NCBI GenBank assembly: GCA_037355855.1
Contig: CM074760.1
Location: 7,866,501 to 7,930,500, forward strand
Direction: 5' to 3'
DNA length: 64,000 bases
From: Pseudo-nitzschia pungens
Taxonomy: Eukaryota; Bacillariophyta; Bacillariophyceae; Bacillariales; Bacillariaceae
The position numbers and the translations under genes are program-made. Below the pieces are notes generated by a model that worked only from the letters and a program-made list of their open reading frames with translations, was not told the DNA's origin and made no database searches. This document shows, in pieces, positions 1 to 12,000 of the stretch. Position 1 is the stretch's first letter, and each line of letters opens with the position of its first letter.

Positions 1-1787
1 GATATGTCGGTTTGTTTCAGAATACCGGTACTTCGATAGTGTTCCAGGCTCCGTCAATCCTGACTGCATCCTCACTTGTACGGTAGGTGTTCGTTCATTT
101 CCACTACAATGTACTACGGATCACAATTCATACTTGTAGTTTGTCTTCGTGTATCATAAGTTACCGGTAAGTTACGTATCTGGTATTCAATTCGAGTAAC
201 TTAACGAGTTAATACTGGTAGACCGTTGGAATTACAAAAAAGTCAAGGAGTTAAAAGACGGTTCAGGAATCGTCACAATGCCTAAACAGATATCACTATT
301 TCAACGGATGCCATGACAAAATTTTTGAGATGGTTCGTTTGCAGAGGGTGATGACATCATGATACTGGTATTCGGAACTCTTAAAATCAAAAAGACTCAC
401 TCTCATCACAATCAAAAAATAAATAGTACTACGGTATTACGAATAAGTATGAGTAAAAATTACGTGTACTATCATGCATTTTTAGTCATTTTTGGTTTCG
501 TTTTTGTAGTATCCAAATAAAAACAAAAAATTAATGATAATAGTGCCTCTCGTTCCATCGCACGCATCACTTGGGGACTAAACCTTACATGTACTAGTAG
601 GACGTCTGATCGGAATGACGTTGCGTGATTTTCCGTAGTAAGGTTACCAGAAAGGGTTATCTGTCTCGCTATCTAATCTGGCATACCGGTATGGTAAATC
701 TTAACCTTACATCAAGTCGGTAATGATATTTTTGATCCGATTTTTGATCATGAGGTTCACAAGTTTACAAGTAAACCTCAAGACCTTACCTGTAACTGGA
801 ACGAAGACATACGACAATTCTTTCGAAAGTAACCTTACCTTGTACACGTAATTACTTCGCCTTTTTCACCTGGCTTCATTGTGTGCTGTCATCTCTTGCT
901 AATTGAGGATGGATGACCAACAGAAGTGATTCATAGATTGAGAATCCAAAGAGAACAAATGAATAAATTACCGTACCGTAGCTCTGGAAGATTGCACGGC
1001 GCGCATACCTCGTTGTGCAACGGCATGCACGAAACGAGTCCAGTGACGTGATGCCAAGCACTCCGGCGCTGTGACGCCCTGTCCAGCAAGTGGGGCAGCA
1101 CGAGGCGATTGATTCGGACGTACGGTAGCCTTGAATGGAAACAACAAAAATTGCTGTTGCTGTCCAACGGTGTGTCACGTCTGATATGTTATTCGTGTCC
1201 GCGATTCGAGCAAGCACAGCCGCACCCTTGGACTGACATCGATCTTCCCCGGCGGTTTCCTGCCGTTGCCGTGCCGTCCGTAAGACTGCGCACCCCCTGG
1301 TTCTGGTTTTGTCCTCATCGACACAACCTATGTTCCATCTGCGTCTTGCACACGCATGGATGGATACGCGCATGCATACAAGCGGCTTGATCCGTGGCAC
1401 ACACAGCAACGAAAAAGAGAAATCGTTCTTTATCTTTGCTGTGCTTTCGAAGGTATGATCGAGTTGTTTGGTGAAAAATCGCTGTTCATAGTCACGTCGA
1501 TGACAAAACTGATCGAACGAGACGGTGTGTCGTTTGGGTACCATTGATGATAGTCGTACGGCGTGTAAATGTTGCAGCATTTTCTGCATTCTTGCAATGA
1601 TTGTTGAATGAAACAATTTATGGGATCCAATCCAAAATGATTCTTGCAGTGTTCTGTTGTCATGTCGTGCCATGCCATGCCACAGACATTTAAATGCTCG
1701 GCTTTTTGGAGTGCACGGGAGCAAGCACCTCCTCTGCACTCGTAGTTCGTAGTTCGTAGCTGCTCCTTTGGTATTTTGATTTGCGCA
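1..1787. other. Intergenic, no supported gene
   Basis: AT-rich sequence with many short TTACCGGTAA- and CTTAC-type motifs. The longest stop-free stretch (minus, about 876-1739) gives a Cys/Arg/His-rich translation with no domain, signal or repeat pattern, and overlapping frames are also open. I see no RNA gene or transposon end. The right part precedes the 3' end of the sulfatase gene and may hold its 3' UTR. Confidence 0.6.
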
Positions 1788-4700
1788 TCACTCCAGTAGC
1801 TCCCGGAGCCGCTTCTCGTACCGTTGGATCTGGACGCTGCTAAGGGTGTGGTAATCGTTTCCGAGCTGGTGCGGATTCTTGTTGAGGTCGTAGTACTCGA
1901 CAAAGCGCTCATCGTCTTGAAACATGCAATAGATGCTATTTTCGCCGGTGCTTGCGCTCTCGTCCCCTCTCTCGCCGGAGTTGCGCAGGAGCCGTGCTTC
2001 GCGCTTGGCAGCGGAGGAGGCCGGGCGTTGACCGGTTGTTACTGCCGCTGTTTCCGCTGCTGTTTCCGTTGCCGGCGGTATCATGGTCCGCAAGCAGTGG
2101 TAGGTGTTGTTGTAGGAATCGGGCTCGTACCAGAGTGTTTTTCCGTCGAGAGGAGGCGGGCACTCGGTGAAGTTGCACCTTGGAGTCCCCTCCCCGTGGT
2201 ACGAGATCAACAAATCGGTCCTTCGGACAAAGGGATCGTCGTCGTCGCAGTCGTCGCAGTCGTCGCAGTCGTTGTCATCACCATTGCCCTTCCCGAGTCT
2301 GTTGAGAAATCCCCAAAAGGAGAGTCCGTCCATGGCATCGCGGGCGGCAATGAGTCGTTTGGCCACCTCCCTGGCGTTTGCAATTGCGTCGTTGCCATTT
2401 GGATTGCGACTTGAAATGTCACTCGGATTGCCATCAACATTCACATTCACGTCCACGTCCATGTCCACGTTCACCTTGATATTGCGACCGTGGTGGTTTT
2501 CGTCTTCGTCTTCGTCTTCGTCTACTACTTCTACTTTTACTTCTGCTGCTGCTTCTTCTTCGACCCCCGCCGGTGCCTCTGCCTCTGCCTTTGCCAGAAC
2601 CCCCTCGGCAAAAATGTCCATCATCGTGGGTGCCAGGTCCAGCAGCGATACCATTCGATGGATTGGCACCGTGGTGTTTTTGGCTCGCTCCCCGAAGGGT
2701 CCCCGGACCACAAAGGGCACCCGGATGTCGTGCTCGTAGAGGTGGCGCTGTATCAATTTGTTTTTTTTTTTGTTTCGTGTTGCGTTGCGTTGTGTTGCGT
2801 TGTGTTGTTTTTGTGTTTCGTTATCGCATCGCATCGCATCGCAAATACATACCCAATGGATTGCCATGCCATGCCATGCCGTGTCATGCCATGCCATGAA
2901 ACAGGGGCCATTCCCAGAACACACCATCACCATGAATGAATGAATCAGGAAAGAGCAAGCAAACAGAAAGATTGGTGAGTTGTTTGTCGTTCTCGTGTTT
3001 TCCGCCGGTTGGAAGGATCCGTATCGTCTCTCACGATCATCACGATGATGATGATGATGATAATCATCATCATCATCACCATCATCATCATCATAATCGT
3101 TCTGGATCAATGCCATCTCCTTCACCATTATCGCTATGTTCGTCCCATGAACCGGATTGCATGCGCAGCGGAGTGCAATGCCGTCGATGGAAACTTCGTA
3201 GGACCCCCAACGAATGAACGAATCCAGTCCAATTGATTGGAATCCAATCCAATCCAATCCAACCAAGAACGGAAGCGGAAGCGGAAGCGAACCCAATCCG
3301 TGCAGACCAATTACGAACAGTACACACGCACAGTGTAGGCTGCACCCCACCCCGCCCCACCCCACAACACACCACACCACACCACACCACACCACATACT
3401 GCCAACACAACCTACCTTGTCGATGGCCAACCGGTGTTGTCCAAACTGAAATCCGTTGTCGCTCGTGTATACAATCACGGTGCGATCGAGGACCGACGAT
3501 TCGGTGGTCTCACCGCCCGAGTCCTTGCCACCACCACTTCTGTCACTCTCACTCTCACTCTCACTTTCACTCTTGCTATCACTCTCACTTTCACTCTTGC
3601 TATCACTCTTGCTCTCTCTTTCACTCCCGCCTCCATTCTTGGCATTCCTGCTCCTGCCCGTTTTGCCCCCACCCCCCAGGGCGTCCACCAGATCCCCGAC
3701 GTGCTTGTCCACCGTTGTGAGCGTCCGGAGCCGGTTCCGGTAGAACTCGTCGAGCATCGGCGCGATCGTTTCGTTTCCGATCGGTCCCAGCTTCCGGACC
3801 AGCCAGTGCTTGAGCTTCTGCGAGGCCTCCGAGGCGTTGAAGGAGGGGGTCCGGGGCGCGGCCTCGGTCGCAAAGTCGTGCCGGTAGGGGGGTTCCGGCG
3901 TGAAGGGCGCGTGGGGGGACGGCCAGGCGACGACCGCGAGCCACGGCTCGGGGAGGGAGGGAATTCGTGCGCCGCCGCCATTCCTTTGGTGGTTGTCCTC
4001 GTTGTTCTCATTGTCCTCGTTGTTCTTGTTGTTCTTGTTGTGGTTGCTACCGCCGAGGGTGAGATTGCGAATCACCCACGGGAGGTAGTCGTCCGGATAT
4101 GTGTCGCCGTAAAAGATACGCGACGGAGCTTCATTGCCGCTGTCGCTGTCGCTGTCGCTGGGAGTCTTTTGGACGAGGGTGTAGTTGTAGTACCTCGAGT
4201 TGAACTCGAGTCCATACCAGTAGTCCCATCCGGGGGGGATGGTGGTTTTGGTGTTGGTGTTGGTTTTGGTGTTGGTGTTGGTATGAGTGGTTTCATGAGT
4301 GCCACTCTTCTCGTCTTCGTGTTCGTGCTCGTGCTCGTGCTTGAATCCGTATTGATTCAGGTACTTTCCCGCGTACAGCGTCGTGTATCCCGCAGCCTTG
4401 GCGTGGACGGCAATCGTGTGCAGTGGTTCGATCGAGGTTCTCCAGTCGGTCCCGTAGCAATTGCCGCTCAGCGAGTTGTTGATGGCCAAACCGGGCCGGT
4501 GGGAGTGCTTCCCGGTCAGCAGCGAGGACCGACTCGGGCAACAAATCGGAACGTGGACCAGGGCGCCGCCGGCAAACGAAACGCCGTGGTGGGAGAGCGA
4601 GGAGTGGACCCGCGGCATGATTGTGGGGCCAAAGGATCCCAAGAGGATGTCCTGATCGTCCGTGAGGAAGAGCAGCACGTTGTTTGGTTGTTTTTTTTTG

Positions 4701-5050
4701 TTCATGTTGTTGTTGCTGTTGTTATTTATGTTGTTGTTGTTGTTATTTATGTTGTTGTTGTTGTTTATGTTGTTGTTGTTGTTCATGTTGTTGTTGTTAT
4801 TATTTTTGAAGCCAGCGTTGAAGCCAGATTTGAAGCCAGATTTGAAGCCAGATTTGGATTTGGATGGCTTCGAATCCAAATCGGTGTTTTCACTTGCATT
4901 CGCACTGGCATTTGCACTTCTTCCACTTGCACTTGTTGCATCCGCAGCCAATCCCGCCGGAAAGGTAGCGAGCAGCAGAACCACAACCACAACCACAACC
5001 ACAACCACAACCAGAAGCATTGTCGAAAACAACGAACGGGGGAACGGCAT
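1788..5050 (-). CDS. Sulfatase, N-acetylglucosamine-6-sulfatase/arylsulfatase-like, two exons
   Basis: Predicted type I sulfatase hydrolysing sulfate esters in the secretory pathway or cell exterior. Exon 1 is 3416-5050 and exon 2 is 1788-2747 (864 aa). The junction reads GQHRLAIDK/RHLYEHDIRVP, continuous with the conserved family segment, with a GTAGGT donor and CAG acceptor. From the start at 5050 (MPFPRSLFS) a Val-rich hydrophobic stretch forms a signal peptide or anchor, followed by a poly-Asn/KSGF linker. Visible sulfatase features: LTDDQD metal site near residue 130, C-C-P-S-R-S-S-L-L-T-G with the formylglycine cysteine near 170, YAGKYLNQYG, a SPHAPF histidine, and TSDNGFQFGQH. The C-terminus has EYYDLNKNPHQL, as in GNS-type enzymes. 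Low-complexity Ser/Asp/Glu and Asn inserts interrupt the domain. An in-frame ATG at 5179 would add 43 Ala/Thr-rich residues. The true substrate is unknown; sulfated polysaccharide is an inference. Confidence 0.88.
2748..3415 (-). repeat. Sulfatase intron made of microsatellites
   Basis: A 668-nt GT-AG intron made largely of short tandem arrays: GTGTTGCGTT-like near 2765-2825, CATGCC near 2860-2900, GATGAT/ATCATC near 3040-3100 (self-complementary), CCAATC near 3236-3265, GGAAGC near 3270-3290 and ACCACACC near 3365-3400. Open frames here are by-products of the repeats. Confidence 0.75.
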
Positions 5051-5091
5051 GAACCGGATCGTTCTTGTCGTCTTTGTCTTTTTGTTCCTTT

Positions 5092-5130
<39 letters not shown>

Positions 5131-5437
5131 ATGTTGCTGTTGCTGTTGTGTTTGTGGTCATAATGATTACTACTGTCAAGAGAGAGTTTGGTTTGGATCC
5201 GGATGAAATTGGATCTGGACGGTGGGATCAGGACGGTAATCTTACCGGTGGGATCAGGATGGGCAGCAGTAAGTTAAGGTTACAGGTACGAGTATCTGGA
5301 TTCGGCGTGACAACATTCAATCAATCAATCAATATCTCGCATTCGATTTTTTTTTGAATTCCGGATTTGGATTTCGGATTTGGATTTCAGAATAATCGTT
5401 GGAATTGGAACAAAAAAAAATACGTAAGGTTAAATTG

Positions 5438-5488
5438 AATCGCCGTCTTAAATTTTCAATACTGTATTGAAAATTTAAGACGGTGATT
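5438..5488. repeat. Near-perfect 25-bp palindrome with 1-nt loop
   Basis: Left arm 5438-5462 and right arm 5464-5488 are reverse complements apart from one G/T position; the inner 20 bp are perfect. The single T at 5463 is the only unpaired central base. No TIR family or flanking duplication is evident, so its origin is unknown. Confidence 0.8.
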
Positions 5489-5547
5489 GATAATAACCGT
5501 TACCAGTATTATTTTTACTATTGTTTTAAAAACCGTGTTAACAGTCA

Positions 5548-5680
5548 GAAGATGCACGATAGGATGCACAATAAGATCCACGGTAAGATGCACGGTACGA
5601 TGCACGTGAACATGCAAGGTAACCTCACCTTACGGTGCACGGTAAGATGCACGACAAGATGCACGATAAGATGCACGTGA
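5548..5680. repeat. Degenerate 12-bp tandem repeat (GGTAAGATGCAC)
   Basis: About ten diverged copies of a 12-mer close to GGTAAGATGCAC, including variants with GATAGG, AATAAG and CGTGAACA. It creates a spurious short ORF. It lies between the sulfatase 5' end and the LRR gene 3' end. Confidence 0.7.
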
Positions 5681-6050
5681 ACACTAAAAAAATATTGAGA
5701 ATCATTAAAATACTACATTACTATAATATTATGTGAAATATGGTCTGTTTTTGAATGTCAGGCATCCGTGTCGGATTTTCCTCATCTTTGTTTTTTGTCA
5801 AAAATAGTTCGACCTCAAAATAATAGATCTGCGTTCACTCCGACTTCGTTTGTCGTATTTGTGTCCGGAGCCATACATATGCGCCGATTCTGGGCACCGC
5901 CGCGACAAGACGATAAAATATCGATATGTATTATTTTTAATGTAATACAATAATAGATAATGATATTTTTCCATGTTATTGCAAACGTCACGTTTCAGTA
6001 GAAAGAAAGAAATGTCACCATCACTATCACCCCAAAAAAAAATCATGAAG

Positions 6051-9000
6051 TTATTGCCGACCACTGTTGACAAAGAAGTCAATGTTGGTGAAGCTATTGC
6101 CATCTAATATCAACAGAAACAAGAACAAATTGAGAGATGGAAATTAAATCATGCACCAAACGAAAACAATAATCAGAGTCATTTCCAACAACTCAAACAT
6201 AAACCTCAATAACACAAGCACAATATTGCAAACCAAGATACCTACCTAAATGCAAACCGCTCAGTCCTGTCAACAATCCTATCTCACTTGGCAACGACCC
6301 TGTGAATTTATTAAAAGCTGAAGGAAAAAGAACAAACACAAGAGAAAAAAGATGATCAGAATCATTTCCAACAACTCCTCAATCACACACACATAGACAC
6401 ACCACATCGCAAAACAAGGAACCTACCTAAAGACAAATCAATCAATCCTGTCAACGATCCTATCTCACTTGGCAGAGATCCTGTGAAGGCATTGAAAGCT
6501 GCAGCAAAAAGAACAAACACAAAAACAACAAAGATGATCAGAATCATTTCCAACAACTCAAACAAAACCCTCCCCTACACACACACACAATACTGCAAAA
6601 CAAGCAACCAACCTAAATGCAAACCACTCAATCTTGTCAACGATCCTATCTCACTTGGCAGAGATCCTGTGAAGGCATTGAAAGCTGCAGCAAAAAGAAC
6701 AAACACAAAAACAAAAAGATAATCAGAATCATTTCCAACAACTCAAAGCTAAACCTCACTCAGAAACCCACAATATTGATAACCAACCAAGCACCCTACC
6801 TAATTGCAAATACCAGAGTTTTGTGAGCGATCCTATCGTATGTGGCAAAGACCCTTCGAACGCATTCTCATCTGCAGCGCAACGAACAAACACCAAAATT
6901 AAAAAAATTATGAGAATCATTTCCAACTGCTCGAAGAAAAACCTCATTCACACACACAAACACAATATTCCAAACCAGGCAACCTACCTAATTGCAAATT
7001 ACCCAATTCTGTCAGCACTCCTATCTCACTTGGCAAAGACCCAGTGAATATATTGAACGCTATAGCAAAGTGAACAAAACCCAAAACAAAAAGATAATCA
7101 GAATCATTTCCAACAACTCAAACAAAGACCTCACTCAGATTAACACAAAATTGCAAACAAAGAAGCCTACCTATGAATAAATCTCTCAATCCTGACATCC
7201 ATCCTATCTCACTTGGCAAAGATCCTGTGAATGCATTCTTATCTGAAACGCAAGGACCAATCATCACACAAAACAGATGATCAGAATCATTTCCAACAAT
7301 TCAAACATAAACCTCAATCACATAAACACAATATTGCAAACCAAGAAACCTACCTAAATGCAAACCACTCAGTCCTGTCAGCAATCCTATCTCACTTGGC
7401 AAATATCCTGTGAATGCATTGTCATCTGCAGCGCAAGGAACAAACATCAAAATAGAAAAAATAATCAGAATCATTTCCTACAAGTCAAACATAAACCTCA
7501 CTCAGACACACAGAGTATTGCAAACAAAGAAGCCTACCTATGAATAAATCTCTCAATCCTGACATCCATCCTATCTCACTTGGCAAAGATCCTGTGAATG
7601 CATTCTTATCTGAAACGCAAGGACCAATCATCACACAAAACAGATGATCAGAATCATTTCCAACAATTCAAACATAAACCTCAATCACATAAACACAATA
7701 TTGCAAACCAAGAAACCTACCTAAATGCAAACCACTCAGTCCTGTCAGCAATCCTATCTCACTTGGCAAATATCCTGTGAATGCATTGTCATCTGCAGCG
7801 CAAGGAACAAACATCAAAATAGAAAAAATAATCAGAATCATTTCCTACAAGTCAAACATAAACCTCACTCAGACACACAGAGTATTGCAAACAAAGAAGC
7901 CTACCTATGAATAAATCTCTCAATCCTGACATCCATCCTATCTCACTTGGCAAAGATCCTGTGAATGCATTCTTATCTGAAACGCAAGGACCAATCATCA
8001 CACAAAACAGATGATCAGAATCATTTCCAACAATTCAAACATAAACCTCAATCACATAAACACAATATTGCAAACCAAGAAACCTACCTAAATGCAAACC
8101 ACTCAGTCCTGTCAGCAATCCTATCTCACTTGGCAAAGATCCTGTGAATGCATTGTCATCTGCAGCGCAAGGAACAAACAGTAAAAGAGAAAAAATAATC
8201 AGAATCATATCCAACAACTCAAACATAAACTTCACTCTGAAACAGACAATATTGCAAACCAAGCAACCTACTGAACTGCAAATTATCCAATCCTGTCATG
8301 TTTCCTATCTCAGTTGGCAAAGATCCTGTGATTTCATTCTTATCTGCAACGTAAGGAACAAACACCAAAATAGAAAAAATAATCAGAATCATTTCCAACA
8401 ACTCAAACATAAACCTTACTCACAGACAAACATACACACAGACACACGAAAACACAGTATTGCCAACCAAGCAACCTACCTAGTTTCAAATTACCCAGTC
8501 CTGTCAGCATTCCAATCTCACTTGGCAAAGACCCAGTGAATTTATTCTCGTCTACAGAAAAAAAAAAAAAAAAAAAAAAAACACAAGAAAAAAAAGATAA
8601 TCAGAATCATTTCCAACAACTCAAACAAAGACCTCACTCAGACAAACACAATATTGCAAACAAAGGAACTTACCTATGAACAAATCACTCAATCCTTTCA
8701 CCAACCCTATCTCACTTGGCAAAGATCCTTTGAATGAATTCTTATCTGAAACGCAAGGAACAAACATCACACATAAAAATAATCAGAACCATTCCCAACA
8801 ACCAAAGCATAAAGCTTACTCAGACACATACAATACTGCAAACCAAGAAACCTACCTAGTTTCAAATACCTGAGATTTGTAAGAAATCCTATTTCACTTG
8901 GCAAAGATCCTGTGAATGCATTTTTATCTGCAACGCAAGGAACAAACACCAAAATAAACATAATAATTAGAATCATTTCCAACAACACAATCAAAAGCCT

Positions 9001-12000
9001 CACTCACACACATACACAATATTGCATAACAAAAAACATACTTAAAGACAAATCACTCAATGCTGTCATGAATTGTATCTCACTTGGCAAAGACGCAGTG
9101 AAATTGTTGCCAGCTGTAATAAAAGGAACAAACACCAAAAATGAAAACAATTATTAGAATCATTTCCATTAAAAAAAACATAAACCTCACTCACGAACAA
9201 ACACACACAATAATGCAAAACAAGCACCCTACCTAAATACAAATCAATCAATCCTGTCAACAATCCTATCTCACTTGGCAGAGATCCTGTGAAGGCATTA
9301 AAAGCTGCAGAAAAAAAGAGCAAACACCAAAAAAAAAGGTGTTAAGAATCACTTCAAACGACTCAAACAAAACGCTAACTCACACAAACGCAATATTGTA
9401 AACCACGAAACCTACCTAGTTTCAAATACCCAAGTTCTGTCATGAGTCCTATATCTTTTGGCAAAGACCCAGTAAGATCATTCTTTACTGCAACGCAAGG
9501 AACGAACAAGGAAAAAAAAAGATAATCAGAATCATTTCCAACAACCCAATCATAAACCTCACTCAGACACAACCAATATTACAAAACAAGCAACCTACCT
9601 ATGAACAAATCTCTCAATCCTGTCAACAATCCTATCTCACTTGGCAAAGACCCTCTGAGCTTATTGTGAACTACAGCAAAAATAACAAACACCAAAATAG
9701 AAAAAATAATCAGAATCATTTCCAACTGCTCAAAGAAAAACCTCTCTCTGACAAACACAATATTGCAAACGAAGAAACCTACCTAAAGACAAAACACTCA
9801 ATCCTGTAAGCAATCCTATCTCACTTGGCAAAGACCCAGTGAATTTATTCTCGTCTACAGAAAAGAAAAAAAACACAAGAAAAAAAAGATAATCAGAATC
9901 ATTTCCAACAACTCAAACAAAGACCTCACTCAAATTAACACAAAATTGCTAACCAACCAAGCAACCTACCTAAATGCAAACCACTCAATCCTGTCAACAA
10001 TCCTATCTCACTTGGCAAAGGTCCTGTGAATGCATTCTTATCTGAAACGCAAGGACCAATCATCACACAAAACAGATGATCAGAATCATTTCCAACAATT
10101 CAAACATAAACCTCAATCACATAAACACAATATTGCAAACCAAGAAACCTACCTAAATGCAAACCACTCAGTCCTGTCAGCAATCCTATCTCACTTGGCA
10201 AATATCCTGTGAATGCATTGTCATCTGCAGCGCAAGGAACAAACACCAAAATAGAAAAAATAATCAGAATCATTTCCTACAAGTCAAACATAAACCTCAC
10301 TCAGACACACAGAGTATTGCAAACCAAGCAACTTACCTAGTTTCAAATACCTGAGTTCTGTCATGAATCCTATCTCACTTGGCAAAGATCCTTTGAATGC
10401 ATTGTTATCTGCAAACAGCAAAATAAAGACAAGAATTAGAATCATATCCAACATCTCAAACAAAAACCGCACTCAGAACAGCAAACTCACCAGCAATGAA
10501 TTCAGACAAAGGTGCAAATGATTCTGAAAAGGTATCTGTGCCTTCTTCTAGTTGTAGATAGTCATAAATATTGACTGGTAGGCAGACGAAATTGAAAAAT
10601 GGAATCAGAATGAAATTTCTATACAGTAGCATGGATTGTGATCGTGATGAAACAAAGTGGGACGATGCTGCTCACTTACAAATGCTGAACTTTGCTCTTG
10701 ACATTTTGTTTGTAATAGTTGCATTTTGAAGGTAGTTTTTGTTGTCTCTCACCACGTAATCAATTTCGAGCACGCTGTCCATACTTGATGCAGTTAAGTT
10801 GAGGGTGCATACTGCTGATGGACTGACCATATTTGACATGGCATTTGCTTCCATTGCCTTTAGCACAGGAATCGAAAAAACCTTTTTTTCATCACATTCA
10901 AATATCAGACGAGGATTGGACACTGCATCACCAATTCTCACTGATTCGAGGATAATAGTAACGTTCTTTAGCTGTGGATCCTTACAGTGGGTGTATCCAT
11001 CACCGGAATCAATTTTCTGTCCAAATACAGTAGTTGAGCTTAAGCCATTCATACCACAATTAGGAAGTGTGCATGTGCTAGAGCAGCAGTCACCGCCATC
11101 AAATTCATACTTTTGGATGTTCAAGTAGTTGCTGCAGATTCCATCTCCAACTTTGGATTTACAATCCGTTCCGTTTGTTCCAAGATCAGCTATAAGATCA
11201 AGTGGTTCATTGGAAGGCAAAAACCAGCTTTCAGTGAATGAACCCCAAATGTCAAACGAATCTGTTTTCGAGGAATAAGCTTTTATCTCATTTTTTCCAG
11301 CCAAACAAGGATTATTGAAAGTGGACCCATTTAAGTATTCACCATTGAATAGGATCCATTTTCGTTCTTCTTTGCAATAACCAATCTGTGTCTCACTGGA
11401 TTCATCACTGCTACGTGAGAAGTTGTAGTTGTAACGTCTGTCATAATTGACATCAATTGAAATGTCGTAGCATCCATTATATTCTTGTAATACATTCTCA
11501 ATCTCTAATTCAACTGTATGTGTCAGCCACTTTTCGTTGCTTTCTTGAGAACTGATGACGTAGAATATTGCAAAAAATAAAAGGATGCTGACCAAACAAG
11601 CAGCAATTCTTGACCGTCTGTGTTTGTGCCTGGGAATGCTGCACTGAGGGAGAGGCTGTCCCTCAACATGTTTCGCTGCTTGTTCCAGAATTGGTCCGTA
11701 TTTTCCAGCCTTTGCCACTTTGAAGGCAGTGTCATCCAGCAATGAGATGGAATTTGCCTGTTTTACGTTGAAAATATCAAAAACCAGAAGGGTGAATTTT
11801 CTTCCTTTACCTCTGACAGTGGTGCAAAAGATTAAACAAATAAATTCAAAAATATCTCTTGCGACTTACAGCAGTGAAATTGAGAACAATTTCCATCACA
11901 TCTGAAGATGTCATAACCAAAAGAAAGACAGCAACAACTGCTAGGGAACCTTGTACGCATCTCAACACGCAAGAAAATGCAATTTGCAAAGCCTGACCAT

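Noticed and set aside
876..1739. 287-residue minus-strand open frame
   Set aside because: Cys/Arg/His-rich translation without domain, signal or repeat; overlapping frames on both strands are also open.
7171..8159. CRISPR-like regular repeat array
   Set aside because: The period is exon plus intron, the repeats encode LRRs with splice sites, and the context is eukaryotic.
6383..9003. Many short minus ORFs beginning with a hydrophobic MFELLEMILIIF-like segment
   Set aside because: The hydrophobic part is intron sequence with a polypyrimidine tract; only the LRR part is exon.
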